Assembly (NCBI RefSeq): GCF_006152065.1
Contig: NZ_VDFW01000005.1
Location: 62,001 to 126,000 of the forward strand
Direction of reading: 5' to 3'
DNA: 64,000 nt
Origin: Amycolatopsis alkalitolerans
GTDB taxonomy: Bacteria; Actinomycetota; Actinomycetes; Mycobacteriales; Pseudonocardiaceae
The position numbers and the translations under genes were made by a program. Below the pieces are notes generated by a model. It did no database searches and had not been told where the DNA came from. It saw nothing but the letters and a program-made list of their open reading frames with translations. Shown piece after piece: positions 53,727 through 62,791 of the stretch. Position 1 is the first letter of the stretch. Each line of letters opens with the position of its first letter.

Positions 53727-54305
53727 ATGAAGGGGATCCGACTCAGAGTCCAAAAGGGACAGTCAAACCGGACACCGGTTGCCGTGGCCTTCCTGGGTTT
53801 ACCGGTCGCCGCCGCTTCGGTTCTTGTCGCCTGCGGCGGCTCGACGGGCTCGACCGGCTACGGCGCCCCGGCACAGGGCGGCGGCGGGGCGCGGACGGGC
53901 GTGGTGAACGTGCACGACATCAGCGGGCTCGGGCCGACATTGGTGGACGGAACCGGGAAGACGTTGTACTTCAGCGACCAGGAGTCCGGCGGCTCGGTCC
54001 ACTGCGTGGGTGGCTGCCTCGGCTTCTGGTTCCCGGCCACCGCAGGTGATGCGACCGCTGCCGATGCTCAGGCGCCCGGCCTGGCGTCACTGCGACGGCC
54101 CGACAACGGCAAGCAACAGATTACCTACCAAGGAAAACCTCTCTACACGTTTGGGCTCGACGACAGCCCTGGGAAGCACATGGGCGACAATTTCAGCGAC
54201 GACTTCGACGGGCGGCATTTCACCTGGCACGCGGCGACTGTCGGGGCTCCCCGGCAAGTCAACCCCGCGCCACCGTCGCAAAGCGACAGTGGTTACGGGT
54301 ACTAG
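53727..54305 (+). CDS. COG4315-family secreted lipoprotein
   Basis: 192 residues, GGAAGGGG before the ATG. The signal peptide ends in a good lipobox, LVA-C36. The family repeat PTLVDGTGKTLYFS is followed by C93-x3-C97-x3-W101 (VHCVGGCLGFWFP), matching the paralogue at 30359 residue for residue at these positions, then QGKPLYTFGLDDSPG. The C-terminus ends in a Ser/Gly/Tyr tail. It is divergent from the third ECF sigma gene. Its TAG stop lies inside the left end of the truncated MITE-like copy. Confidence 0.88.
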   Translation: MKGIRLRVQKGQSNRTPVAVAFLGLPVAAASVLVACGGSTGSTGYGAPAQGGGGARTGVVNVHDISGLGPTLVDGTGKTLYFSDQESGGSVHCVGGCLGFWFPATAGDATAADAQAPGLASLRRPDNGKQQITYQGKPLYTFGLDDSPGKHMGDNFSDDFDGRHFTWHAATVGAPRQVNPAPPSQSDSGYGY

Positions 54306-54459
54306 TGTCGTGTGATCCTGTCCGGTTTACGTTGCCGTGTTTGCCCGTAGGGTCGGTGGGTTTGTCCGCTGCGGTGTCGAGTTGGCTGGTCCGGTCGCTG
54401 ACTGTGCCCCCGGCGACAGCGGCCGGCCAACTCGATAACGCCCCGAGCCAACTCAGCGA
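54302..54459. mobile_element. MITE-like element, copy B (truncated)
   Basis: 158 bp matching 5513-5670 with 5 mismatches, starting with the same CTAGTGTCGTGTGATC end and containing GCCAACTC at 54426 and 54447. The right third and right terminal repeat are missing. The break is 51 bp from the TIR-STAND stop codon. Confidence 0.75.
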
Positions 54460-54510
54460 GAGACCGAAGCGGGTTTCGGATCGACGGCGGGGTTCGGCGC
54501 TGCCTGATGA

Positions 54511-56370
54511 TCAGTCTCGCTGGTCTGCGATCAGTGCGAGTTGGTCGGCGATGTCGAGCGCTTCGCGGTGGATGGCGTGGAGTTCCTCGCGGAGCTTGCG
54601 GTTGTGTGGCCAAAGGCGTTCGTGCTCGATGCGGCTGACGCCGCCGGGGCGGAGGTCTTCATGCGCGGCGAGGTCGACGTGCCAGTGGGTCAGCCTGCTG
54701 CGGAGGGTGTCGTTGATGAGGCGGTGGACGAGCACGGAGAGGTCGGCGCCGGAGGTTGTGGTGTGCAGGCAATGCGGCGGCACGTCGCCGTAGACACTGC
54801 GGGTCGTTTTCAGTAGCTCGTACAGGGAGGTGAGTGCATCCCGCAGTGAGCCTTCGTCATCGGTGAGCGGGTGCCCGGTGATCCGGTGGAGCAGTTCGGT
54901 CTGGATCCGGTGAGCTGCTCGTGCTTGCTCCCGGTTTCCCGGTCTCGCCGCGCGTGAGGGTGCGGGGTGTGGCTGGGTGAGCCACTGAATGGTGCGTGCC
55001 CGGATGAGCTCGGCGCGATAGGGATCGGCGTCGAGGCGACGGAGCGCAAGGACGAGCCCGTTCGGGAGCGTCAGCTCGACCGCGTCGGGGCGGGCGGCCA
55101 CGACGCCGCGAGCGAGCAGGTCGGTCGCGGCATGCTGAACCGGGACGAACTCGTGCAGCCGTTCGGTGCCGTGCAGGGAGCCAACGATGTCGGCCACATG
55201 AAGGAGCGAGACCTTCGTGGGGGCGGCCGCGGCGAGGACGCGAAGGACGTCCCAGTGGTTGTCGTCGAGTCCATCCAGTACCGGCGTGAGCCGTTCGGTC
55301 AGCGCGGACAGCAGCGGAGAGGCCGGCTGGTGCAGCCTGGTAAGGGCAGTGTCGACGCCGTCGCGTGCCGCCAGTTCCGCGATTCGGCTGCGCAGATAGG
55401 GACTTCCCGCCGTCGACTGGGTGAGCTGCCGCAGCGTCACGGTGTCAGGCGTGAGCCCGTGCGCGCTTAGTAGGTGCGCCGACTCGTCGTCGTCGAGGTC
55501 GTCGAGGGCGAGGGCGTTGCCGAATGCCGCCAGTCTCGGATCGCGCGTCAGGACGAGACACGGCTTGCCGGGCTCGGGCGGCAAATGGGCGAGCACGCGC
55601 TCGAAATCGCCCTCGGCATCGTCGAGCACCCACAGGGCGGTGCCCGGAGTACCGGGCGGAGCAGGGGCGGGGCGGGTCGCCGACCGCCAGACGATGCCGG
55701 AGAAGGCCGCGCCGAAGCGGCGGACGTACTGTGCGGCCAGGGCGGTCTTGCCGATTCCGGCTGGACCGTGCACGACGACGACCGGGGTGCTCGGCCGGGT
55801 GGTGAGCGGGCCCACGTCCGGATGCAGGGCGGAATGCAGCCACCACAGTTCACGCCAGCGGCCGACGAAATCGTTGAGCGGGCGGATCACCGTGCCGGAC
55901 AGCCACCGTGGTGGGCGTTCGGGAACCTCGCCCATCGGGCCGGGAACGTCCGCGAGCCGATCGGCTACGGCTTTGACCACCTCGTCCAGTGACGCGGACG
56001 CGGGAGGGAGCAGGACGTCGCGCAGGTGCCTGGGTTCGATGTGGTCGACGGTCCGTTCGAGGTTGATCGCGACGGCGCGGCGCAGCGGGTCGCCCTCGGC
56101 CTGGCCGGTCAGGTACGCCGTGGCGAACTCGTACTGGCACGCTGAGCGGGTGGGGTAGTCGGCGGAGTAGCAGGCCAGCAGCACGCGGCTGGCGCGCAGG
56201 GCCCGCAGGATCGAGTCGGAGATCGAGGTGAAGGGATTGACCGCGCCGACGGCGCGGAACACTCGCAGTCCCGCCTCCGTCAAGGCGGCCGCGACGGTGG
56301 CAGCCGCGGCCTCGTCGGCGTGGCCGTGGCTGACGAAGACATCCCAGGTTTGCCCTGCCGCGTCGTTCAT
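54511..56370 (-). CDS. TIR-STAND (NLR-like) NTPase
   Basis: 619 residues. The N-terminal TIR domain (8-140) begins WDVFVSHGHADE and has the catalytic-type Glu at 81 in SACQYEF, the position of the NADase glutamate. The NB-ARC/STAND NTPase has Walker A GPAGIGKT (202-209) and Walker B WVLDDAEG (D250-D251), then winged-helix-like helical regions to about 450. The C-terminal 170 residues are helical with no recognised repeats and could be the sensor. By analogy with bacterial TIR-STAND defence proteins, binding of a trigger would activate NAD+ cleavage. A G10 tract lies upstream. Confidence 0.85.
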   Translation of the reverse strand: MNDAAGQTWDVFVSHGHADEAAAATVAAALTEAGLRVFRAVGAVNPFTSISDSILRALRASRVLLACYSADYPTRSACQYEFATAYLTGQAEGDPLRRAVAINLERTVDHIEPRHLRDVLLPPASASLDEVVKAVADRLADVPGPMGEVPERPPRWLSGTVIRPLNDFVGRWRELWWLHSALHPDVGPLTTRPSTPVVVVHGPAGIGKTALAAQYVRRFGAAFSGIVWRSATRPAPAPPGTPGTALWVLDDAEGDFERVLAHLPPEPGKPCLVLTRDPRLAAFGNALALDDLDDDESAHLLSAHGLTPDTVTLRQLTQSTAGSPYLRSRIAELAARDGVDTALTRLHQPASPLLSALTERLTPVLDGLDDNHWDVLRVLAAAAPTKVSLLHVADIVGSLHGTERLHEFVPVQHAATDLLARGVVAARPDAVELTLPNGLVLALRRLDADPYRAELIRARTIQWLTQPHPAPSRAARPGNREQARAAHRIQTELLHRITGHPLTDDEGSLRDALTSLYELLKTTRSVYGDVPPHCLHTTTSGADLSVLVHRLINDTLRSRLTHWHVDLAAHEDLRPGGVSRIEHERLWPHNRKLREELHAIHREALDIADQLALIADQRD

Positions 56371-56411
56371 GCGCCTCGCCTCGATGGTGCGGCGGGAACG
56401 TCAAATGCGAC

Positions 56412-56421
56412 GGGGGGGGGG
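56412..56421. repeat. Homopolymer of ten G (C on the coding strand) upstream of the TIR-STAND gene
   Basis: Ten consecutive G lie 42 bases upstream of the TIR-STAND start, beside GGTATACC (56420-56427). Its location between the two genes could affect spacing or transcription. Confidence 0.9.
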
Positions 56422-56440
56422 TATACCATTTCCGCGATTG

Positions 56441-57130
56441 TCATTCGGCAAGCCCGATTACGTCCAGATAGCCGTCGTATTCCGCCATCTTGGCGAATGC
56501 GATCGCTTGTGGCCGCAGCTGGGCCTGCAGGTCGCGCAACTCGGTGCGGAACGCCTTGTCGTCGGACCATTCCGACTCCGGTTGACCGGGATTTGCCGCA
56601 CGCCAGTCAGAGTACCGCCGATGCCACGTGCTCAAGAACGGGCGAAGGTGACAGGTGAGCATGTTCATCGCGAGCACGTCCACGTTCGGCCTGCCGGGTG
56701 TCGGACGGGCGCCGGCGTCTTCGTCCAGCAGTTCACGCACGAACCGAAACAGTGAGTGCAGTGACGCGACGGCCTCATCCACGCGCCCGGCGTCGTCGTC
56801 CAGCGGCTGGACGGCGACCCTCGTCGCCATCTGCACGACGATGCGCCGGGCCATCACCTTGTGGTCCTTGGTGACCGCGAACTTCACCTTGCTGAACTGT
56901 GGCACCGTCACCTCCACCTCGGAGACGGCGGCCGACTTGGTCAACCAGGCCCAGATGACCGCGCCCAGCGCGGCGGTGACGCCACCGGTGATCACGTAGA
57001 GGGCGACGCCGCTCAACCGCGACGCGTAGTATGCGAGCCCGCCGATGGCCATTCCGGCGACGGCGGCGACCAAGAGTGCCAGCAGGCGGTAGCGGGTCCA
57101 CCAGCCCGCCCAGGCAAGCGACTTTCCCAC
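56441..57130 (-). CDS. Two-helix membrane protein partner of the TIR-STAND gene
   Basis: 229 residues from the GTG at 57130, which has GGGGGGAG 6 bases upstream; the frame opens at 57163. Two membrane helices at about 15-37 and 41-63 in a hairpin precede a cytoplasmic region of about 165 residues with a beta-like part (EVEVTVPQFSKVKFAV) and helices. No family recognised. It is 70 bases upstream of the TIR-STAND gene on the same strand, so probably co-transcribed. A membrane effector or anchor is possible. Confidence 0.75.
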   Translation of the reverse strand: MGKSLAWAGWWTRYRLLALLVAAVAGMAIGGLAYYASRLSGVALYVITGGVTAALGAVIWAWLTKSAAVSEVEVTVPQFSKVKFAVTKDHKVMARRIVVQMATRVAVQPLDDDAGRVDEAVASLHSLFRFVRELLDEDAGARPTPGRPNVDVLAMNMLTCHLRPFLSTWHRRYSDWRAANPGQPESEWSDDKAFRTELRDLQAQLRPQAIAFAKMAEYDGYLDVIGLAE

Positions 57131-57227
57131 GCTGCTCCCCCCTCGCTCCGGCCGTCCCGACACGGTCCGTCATCAGCGCCCTGCTGATCGTATCGAGGAT
57201 GTCCTGGGGGAGGCCAGTGCAGCCGGG

Positions 57228-57256
57228 CAGGGCGCGGCGGTAGCCGCCGCGCCCTG
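57228..57256 (-). terminator. Terminator of xsc
   Basis: CAGGGCGCGGCGG and CCGCCGCGCCCTG form a perfect 13-bp stem with a 3-base loop, 8 bases past the xsc stop. Confidence 0.65.
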
Positions 57257-57264
57257 GGGCGTGG

Positions 57265-59073
57265 TTAGACGTAGTCCTTGTACTTCTCCAGGAACCGGAC
57301 GGGTTTCGACAGCGCGTCGCGGCGGAACGGGTCGCCCAGCTCGCGGGTGCACATGATCTCCAGCACCGTGGTGCGGCCCTGGTTCATCTGCGCGTCGACA
57401 GCCTGCTGGAGCGCCGGGCCGACCTGGTCCAGTTCGTCCACGACGACCCCGTCGGCGCCCATCGACCTGGCGATCCCGGCGAAGCTCGGGTTGTCCAGCT
57501 CACCGGCCACGAAACGGCGGTCGTAGAAGTCGACCTGGTTCTTCTTCTCCGCTCCCCACTGCCGGTTGTGGAACACCACCGCGGTGACCGGGATGTCGTG
57601 CCGGACGCAGGTCAGGATCTCGCCCATGCTCATCCCCCACGCGCCGTCGCCGGCATAGGAAACCGCCGGCCGGTCCGGGGCGGCGACCTTCGCGCCGATG
57701 ATGGCGGGCAGGGCGTACCCGCAGTTGCCCCAGCTCATCGCGGCGAACATGCTGCGAGGCCGTTCGAAGCGCAGGTAGCTGTTCGCGACCGAGTTGATGT
57801 TGCCGATGTCCGTGGACACCATTACGTCGGCGGGCATCGCGTGCTCGAGCTCCCGCAGCACCTGACGCGGGTGAAGCCAGCGACCTTCCTCGTGCTCGGC
57901 TTCGCTGATCACGTCGAGGCTGTACGGGTCCTTCTCGTGCGTCCACGCGGTGAGCTCGCTTTCCCACGCTTCCTTCTCCGCGCGCAGCTTCGCCATCCGC
58001 TGGTCGCGGGTGGCGTCGCAGGCCAGTGTCCGGTCGGCCAGCCGTTCGGACAGCGCGTGCGCGGACGCCTTGGCGTCGCCGCAGATGCCGACGGTGACCT
58101 TCTTGACCAGGCCCAGCATCTTGTGGTCCGCGTCGATCTGGATGATCTTGGCGTTGGCCGGCCAGTAGTCGAGACCGTGCTGGGGGAGCGTGCCGAACGG
58201 GCCGAGCCGGGAGCCGAGCGCGATCACCACGTCGGCCTGGGCCAGGAGCTTCATGGCCGCCTTCGAACCCTGGTAGCCGAGCGGCCCGCACCACTGCGGG
58301 TGGCTCGCGGGGAACGAGTCGTTGTGCAGGTAGCTGTTGACGACCGGGGCGCCGAGCCGCTCAGCCAGCGCCTTGCACTCCTCGACGGCGCCGGCCATCA
58401 CGACGCCACCCCCGGAGATGATCACCGGGAACTCCGCGGCGGCGAGCAGTTCCGCCGCTTCGTTGAGGCTCTGCTGCCCGCCGGGGCCGCGGTCGAGCCG
58501 CCGTGGTTCGGGGATCTCGGCGGTGATCTCGCCGTAGAAGAAGTCGCGCGGGATGTTGAGCTGCGTCGGCCCGATCTCGGACATCGCCCGGTCGAAGGCG
58601 CGGCCGGTCAGTTCGGCCATCCGCTTGGGGTTGTTGACGTGCGCCTGGTACTTGGTGAACTCCTGGAACATCGGCAGCTGGTGGGCCTCCTGGAAGCCGC
58701 CGAGCCCGATCCCCATCGTGCCCGCTTCCGGGGTGACCACGACGACGGGGCTGTGGGCCCAGTAGGCGGCCGCGACCGCCGTGACGCAGTTGCTGATACC
58801 CGGGCCGTTCTGGCCGATGACCATCCCGTGCCGGCCGCTGACCCGCGCGTACCCGTCGGCCATATGCGCCGCGCCCTGCTCGTGCACGACGGGGACGAGC
58901 CGGATTCCGGCCGGCGCGAAGATGTCCATGGCGTCCATGAAGGCGGAGCCCATGATGCCGAAGATGTCCGTGACCCCGTTGGCGACCAGCGTTTCGACGA
59001 AGGCCTCGGACGGAGTCATCTTCGTCGGCCCGCTCGCCACCGTGCGACCGTCCGCTGTCTTCCTGTCCGCCAT
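57265..59073 (-). CDS. xsc: Sulfoacetaldehyde acetyltransferase
   Basis: 602 residues. Thiamine-diphosphate enzyme layout: PYR domain with VHEQGAAHMADGYARVSG (activating Glu), a central DHS-like domain, and PP domain with the GDGAWGMSMGEILTCVRHDIPVTAVVFHNRQWG motif. GMVIGQNGPGISN and KPVRFLEKYKDYV are features I associate with Xsc rather than acetolactate synthase. It converts sulfoacetaldehyde plus phosphate to acetyl phosphate and sulfite in taurine or isethionate breakdown. It is divergent from the IclR regulator. Confidence 0.9.
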   Translation of the reverse strand: MADRKTADGRTVASGPTKMTPSEAFVETLVANGVTDIFGIMGSAFMDAMDIFAPAGIRLVPVVHEQGAAHMADGYARVSGRHGMVIGQNGPGISNCVTAVAAAYWAHSPVVVVTPEAGTMGIGLGGFQEAHQLPMFQEFTKYQAHVNNPKRMAELTGRAFDRAMSEIGPTQLNIPRDFFYGEITAEIPEPRRLDRGPGGQQSLNEAAELLAAAEFPVIISGGGVVMAGAVEECKALAERLGAPVVNSYLHNDSFPASHPQWCGPLGYQGSKAAMKLLAQADVVIALGSRLGPFGTLPQHGLDYWPANAKIIQIDADHKMLGLVKKVTVGICGDAKASAHALSERLADRTLACDATRDQRMAKLRAEKEAWESELTAWTHEKDPYSLDVISEAEHEEGRWLHPRQVLRELEHAMPADVMVSTDIGNINSVANSYLRFERPRSMFAAMSWGNCGYALPAIIGAKVAAPDRPAVSYAGDGAWGMSMGEILTCVRHDIPVTAVVFHNRQWGAEKKNQVDFYDRRFVAGELDNPSFAGIARSMGADGVVVDELDQVGPALQQAVDAQMNQGRTTVLEIMCTRELGDPFRRDALSKPVRFLEKYKDYV

Positions 59074-59187
59074 GGATGCACCCCTTCACGCCGTTGTGTT
59101 GCGAAAATCGGTATGGAGCGTTCCTGAAATCAGGATGATGAGACTGACCATAAGCGGGCGGTGACGTTGGGTCAATGACTTCTTCCG

Positions 59188-59228
59188 GAAAACGAGACGA
59201 GATGTGCTAGTTTCTGAGAACGAGACGT
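59188..59228. promoter_or_regulatory. Direct-repeat operator between xsc and the IclR gene
   Basis: AACGAGACG occurs at 59191 and 59219, 28 bp apart. Each is preceded by a TTCYGR half-site (CTTCCGGAA and TTTCTGAGAA). It probably binds the adjacent IclR protein. Confidence 0.5.
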
Positions 59229-59250
59229 CCCGACGACTCTGGGAGACGCT

Positions 59251-60066
59251 GTGGAGCTGATACGCGAGCCCGACAGCTCGGTGAGCGGCGACACGCCGGC
59301 CCTGCGCTTGTTCTCGCTGATCGAGCGAATCGCCGGCAGAGACCAGCTGGTCACGCTGCAGGGTCTGGTCGAGGAGACCGGCCTGCCGAAGCCGACGGTG
59401 CACCGCATGCTCCAGCAACTGGAGGCGGGCGGGCTGCTCATCCGCCAGGCCGACGGGCGGCACTACGGCACCGGGGTGCGGTTGCGGCGGCTCGCCGAGA
59501 ACCTGCTGCTGAACGCGACGCACCACGGTGCCCGGCATGCCATCCTGGCGCGGCTCGTCGACGAGCTGGGGGAAAGCTGCAACATCACCGCGTTGTCCGG
59601 CAGCGAGATCGTCTACCTGGACCGCGTGGAGACCTCGGAGCCGTTGCGCTTCTACCTGCGGCCGGGTTCGCGGGTGCCGGTGCACTGTTCGGCGACCGGC
59701 AAGATGATCCTGTCGCAGTTCACCCCGGCCCAGCGCCGCCGCCTGCTCGGCGCCGCGCCACTGCGTTCCTACACGCCCAAGACCGTCACCGACCTCGACC
59801 GGCTCGAAGCCGAGTTCGCCCGCGTCCGGGGCGACGGCTTCGCGCTCGATCGGGAGGAGTTCCTGCCCGGGCTCGTCTGCGTCGCGGTGCTGGTGCCCGC
59901 GCGCAACGGCCGGTCCAACCTCGCCGTCGCCGTGCAGGCGCCGGTGATGCGGCTGACCCCGGACAAGGCACCGGACACGCTGCCCGCGCTGCGGCGGGCC
60001 GCGAACGCGATCAGCGAGGTCGAAGCCATGGCGGCGGCGGACAACGTCGAAGAAATCCCCTCGTGA
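59251..60066 (+). CDS. IclR-family transcriptional regulator
   Basis: 271 residues, GTG start. The winged helix-turn-helix is at about 17-75 ([45 protein letters not shown]) and the IclR effector-binding domain at 85-260 ([34 protein letters not shown], the effector-pocket region). It probably controls xsc and its own operon from the shared intergenic operator. The effector is unknown, possibly a C2 sulfonate. Confidence 0.92.
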   Translation: MELIREPDSSVSGDTPALRLFSLIERIAGRDQLVTLQGLVEETGLPKPTVHRMLQQLEAGGLLIRQADGRHYGTGVRLRRLAENLLLNATHHGARHAILARLVDELGESCNITALSGSEIVYLDRVETSEPLRFYLRPGSRVPVHCSATGKMILSQFTPAQRRRLLGAAPLRSYTPKTVTDLDRLEAEFARVRGDGFALDREEFLPGLVCVAVLVPARNGRSNLAVAVQAPVMRLTPDKAPDTLPALRRAANAISEVEAMAAADNVEEIPS

Positions 60067-61013
60067 AGGGAAACCTCGTGACGGATCCGGCCCAGCACCT
60101 CGTCTCCGCTCGCGACGTGTTCGGGCTCGATTCGCGGCTGGCCGTGCCCGCCTTCCGCGAGCGAGGCGAGCACGTGCCGGAGATCGACGAGGTGTACCGG
60201 TTCAACCCCGACGTGACGCGTGCCGTGCTCGCCGGGTTCGCCCGCAACCGGCGCGTGCTCGTGCAGGGCCTGCACGGGACGGGGAAGTCGACGCATGTCG
60301 AGCAGGTCGCGGCGCGGCTCAACTGGCCTTGCGTGCGGGTGAATCTCGACGGGCAGCTGAGCAGGCTCGACCTCGTCGGCAGGGACGCGGTGGTGCTGCG
60401 GGGCGGCAAGCAGGTGACGGAGTTCCAGGAAGGCATCCTGCCGTGGGCGCTGCGGCGGCCGGTCGCGCTGATCCTGGACGAGTACGACGCCGGCCGCCCC
60501 GACGTCATGTTCGTGATCCAGCGCCTGCTCGAACGCGACGGCATGTTCACCCTGCCCGATCAGCACACGGTGCTGCGCCCGCATCCGGGTTTCCGGCTGT
60601 TCGCGACGGCGAACACCGCGGGGCTCGGCAATCTCACCGGTCTCTACCACGGGGTCCAGCGGCTCAACCACGCCCAGCTGGACCGGTGGAACATCGTGGT
60701 GGCGCTGGACTACCTGCCGCCGGCCGAGGAGATCGCGATCGTCCGGGCGCGGGTGCCGCGGCTCGACGGTGAGCTCGCGGCCGCGATGGTCGCGGTGGCG
60801 AATCTGACCCGCGCGGGCTTCCGGGGCGGTGACCTGTCGACTCTGATGTCGCCCCGGACCGTCATCACCTGGGCGGAGAACACCGAGATCTTCGGCGACT
60901 GCGCGCTGGCGTTCCGGCTGTCCTTCGTGAACCGGTGCGACGAGGCGGAACGGCCGGTGGTGGCCGAGTACTACCAGCGCTGCTTCGACACCGAGCTCGC
61001 GCTCACGGCCTGA
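60063..61013 (+). CDS. CobS-like AAA+ ATPase
   Basis: 316 residues, GTG start overlapping the IclR stop (GTGA); a second GTG lies five codons further. AAA+ motifs: Walker [13 protein letters not shown], Walker [13 protein letters not shown], sensor-1 LFATANTAG. Overall it resembles the CobS subunit of aerobic cobaltochelatase and MoxR-type ATPases. No CobN is encoded here, so B12 synthesis is not implied. It is paired with the VWA protein gene that follows. Confidence 0.9.
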   Translation: MKGNLVTDPAQHLVSARDVFGLDSRLAVPAFRERGEHVPEIDEVYRFNPDVTRAVLAGFARNRRVLVQGLHGTGKSTHVEQVAARLNWPCVRVNLDGQLSRLDLVGRDAVVLRGGKQVTEFQEGILPWALRRPVALILDEYDAGRPDVMFVIQRLLERDGMFTLPDQHTVLRPHPGFRLFATANTAGLGNLTGLYHGVQRLNHAQLDRWNIVVALDYLPPAEEIAIVRARVPRLDGELAAAMVAVANLTRAGFRGGDLSTLMSPRTVITWAENTEIFGDCALAFRLSFVNRCDEAERPVVAEYYQRCFDTELALTA

Positions 61014-61017
61014 AACG

Positions 61018-62694
61018 GTGGACGGCACGCGGATGGAAGCGCTCGCGGCCGCCGCGGTCCGGGCGCTGTCCGGCGAGCCCGCTCTGCACTTCCGGGGTGG
61101 CAGACTCCACAAAGGACACCGCGCGGTCCCCGCGCACGCACCGCATCTGAGTTTCCCGGCGGACGAAGACCGCGGTTCGTTCCGCGGGGTCGCCGACGGG
61201 CTGGCGCTGAGAGTGACCGGCTCGGATCCGCGCCTGCACCGGCGGCTGCGCCCGGAGAACGGGATCGCCCGGCTGGTTTTCGAGATGCTGGAACAGTTCC
61301 GGGTGGAATCGCTGGTCTCGCCGGTCATGCCGGGGACGGGGCGCAACGTGCGGCACCGCCATCGCCGGTGGGCGCTGGACGCGCACCACTCGGGGCTCAC
61401 CGAGACCGACGCGGGCCTGCTGATCTACACCGTGGGCCAGGTCTGCCGCGCCCGCATCACCGGCGAGCCCGTCCTCGCCGAAACCGAAGACCTGATCGAG
61501 CCCACGCGTGCCGCCGTCGGCGCGGCGCTCGGGCCACAGTTGCGCGGCCTGCGGCAGACTCGCACCGACCAGGCGGCGTTCGGCAGGCACGCCCGTGCGC
61601 TGGCGGAGAAGGTCGCGGCGATGCTGGCCGAAGCCGGGTCGGGGTCCGGTGACCGCGGCGAATCCGAGACGGCCGCGCAGTTCGCCTTCCTTCTCGACTT
61701 CGAGGAGGGCGCTGACGGCGGGATCGCGCGGGCGGAAAGCGGTCGCGGGCCCGGCGCCGGGGTCGGCTACCGCATCTTCACCACCGCCTACGACCGCGAG
61801 GTCGCCGCTTCGTCGCTGATGCGGCCGGCTCTGGCACAGGAATACCGCGCGCGGCTCGACAGGCTGGTGCTCGACCGCGGAGCGCATCACGTGCGGCTCG
61901 CCCGTGACTTGCGGGCGCTGCTCGCCGTACCCGCCACGGACGGCTGGGAAGGAGACCTGGAGGAGGGGTATGTCGACGCGCGCGCCCTGCCCCGCCTGGT
62001 GTCCTCGCCCGCCGAGCGAGCCGTGTTCAAGCGTCCCCGTTCCGTACCGGCCGGTGACACGCTGCTGACCTTCCTGATCGACTGCTCCGGATCGATGAAG
62101 CAGCACCGGGACGCGGTGGCCGTGCTCGTCGACGTGTTCGCCCGCGCGCTCGAACTGGCCGGTTTCGCGTGCGAGATCCTGGGATTCACCACGGCGGCGT
62201 GGAACGGGGGCCAGGCGCGCCGGGACTGGTTCCGCGCGGGGCGGCCGGCGAATCCGGGGCGGCTGAACGAAGTGCGCCATCTCGTGTACAAGGACGCGGC
62301 CGCGACCTGGCGCCAGAGCCGCCGCGGCATCGCCGCGTTGCTCAGGACCGACGGGTACCGAGAGGGAATCGACGGCGAAGCCGTGGCGTGGGCGGCGAAT
62401 CGGGCCCGGGCTCGCGACGAGCGCCGCAAGCTGCTGCTCGTCGTGTCGGACGGCAGCCCGATGGACACGGCGACCGCGCTCGCGAACGGCGAGGACTATC
62501 TGGCGGCCGATCTCGCCGCCGTGGTCGACGAGATCGGCGAGCGTGGCGACATCGAGGTGTTCGGGCTGGGCGCGGGCCTCGACCTGAGCCCGTTCTACCG
62601 CCGCTTCCACGCGCTCGGCGAACTCGACGCGGCAGGCTACCGCGTGTTCCGGGAGATCCTCGAGCTGATCGCGAAACGGCGGCGTCCTTTGTAG
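61018..62694 (+). CDS. CobT-like VWA-domain protein
   Basis: 558 residues, GTG start 4 bases after the AAA gene. The N-terminal CobT-like helical region (1-330) includes ENGIARLVFEMLEQFRVESL. The VWA domain has the MIDAS motif FLIDCSGSMKQH (D-x-S-x-S) at about 350, a threonine and LLVVSDGSPMD. With the CobS-like ATPase it forms an AAA-VWA pair of the Mg/Co-chelatase or MoxR type, usually acting on a metal site of another protein. The partner could be the iron-type dehydrogenase encoded downstream. Confidence 0.88.
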   Translation: MDGTRMEALAAAAVRALSGEPALHFRGGRLHKGHRAVPAHAPHLSFPADEDRGSFRGVADGLALRVTGSDPRLHRRLRPENGIARLVFEMLEQFRVESLVSPVMPGTGRNVRHRHRRWALDAHHSGLTETDAGLLIYTVGQVCRARITGEPVLAETEDLIEPTRAAVGAALGPQLRGLRQTRTDQAAFGRHARALAEKVAAMLAEAGSGSGDRGESETAAQFAFLLDFEEGADGGIARAESGRGPGAGVGYRIFTTAYDREVAASSLMRPALAQEYRARLDRLVLDRGAHHVRLARDLRALLAVPATDGWEGDLEEGYVDARALPRLVSSPAERAVFKRPRSVPAGDTLLTFLIDCSGSMKQHRDAVAVLVDVFARALELAGFACEILGFTTAAWNGGQARRDWFRAGRPANPGRLNEVRHLVYKDAAATWRQSRRGIAALLRTDGYREGIDGEAVAWAANRARARDERRKLLLVVSDGSPMDTATALANGEDYLAADLAAVVDEIGERGDIEVFGLGAGLDLSPFYRRFHALGELDAAGYRVFREILELIAKRRRPL

Positions 62695-62744
62695 ACACCG
62701 TGCCGGGGTTGCCCTTCACAAAGTGGCCGGTGGCACCTATTGTC

Positions 62745-62770
62745 ATATAGTGGGAGCTGATCCCATATAT
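62745..62770 (+). promoter_or_regulatory. Palindromic operator upstream of the transhydrogenase gene
   Basis: ATATAGTGGGA and TCCCATATAT (62745-62755 and 62761-62770) form an inverted repeat around GCTGA. It is markedly AT-rich for this window and ends 21 bases before the start codon. Confidence 0.6.
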
Positions 62771-62791
62771 TGCCAACGAGGGGAGCCGTCG

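Noticed and set aside
54302-57264. TIR locus as an integrated phage or ICE
   Set aside because: No integrase, attachment site, tRNA or structural gene is present; only a truncated MITE-like copy flanks it.
60063-62694. CobS/CobT-like pair as part of cobalamin synthesis
   Set aside because: No cobN or other corrin gene is nearby and the neighbours are xsc, IclR and an iron-type dehydrogenase.
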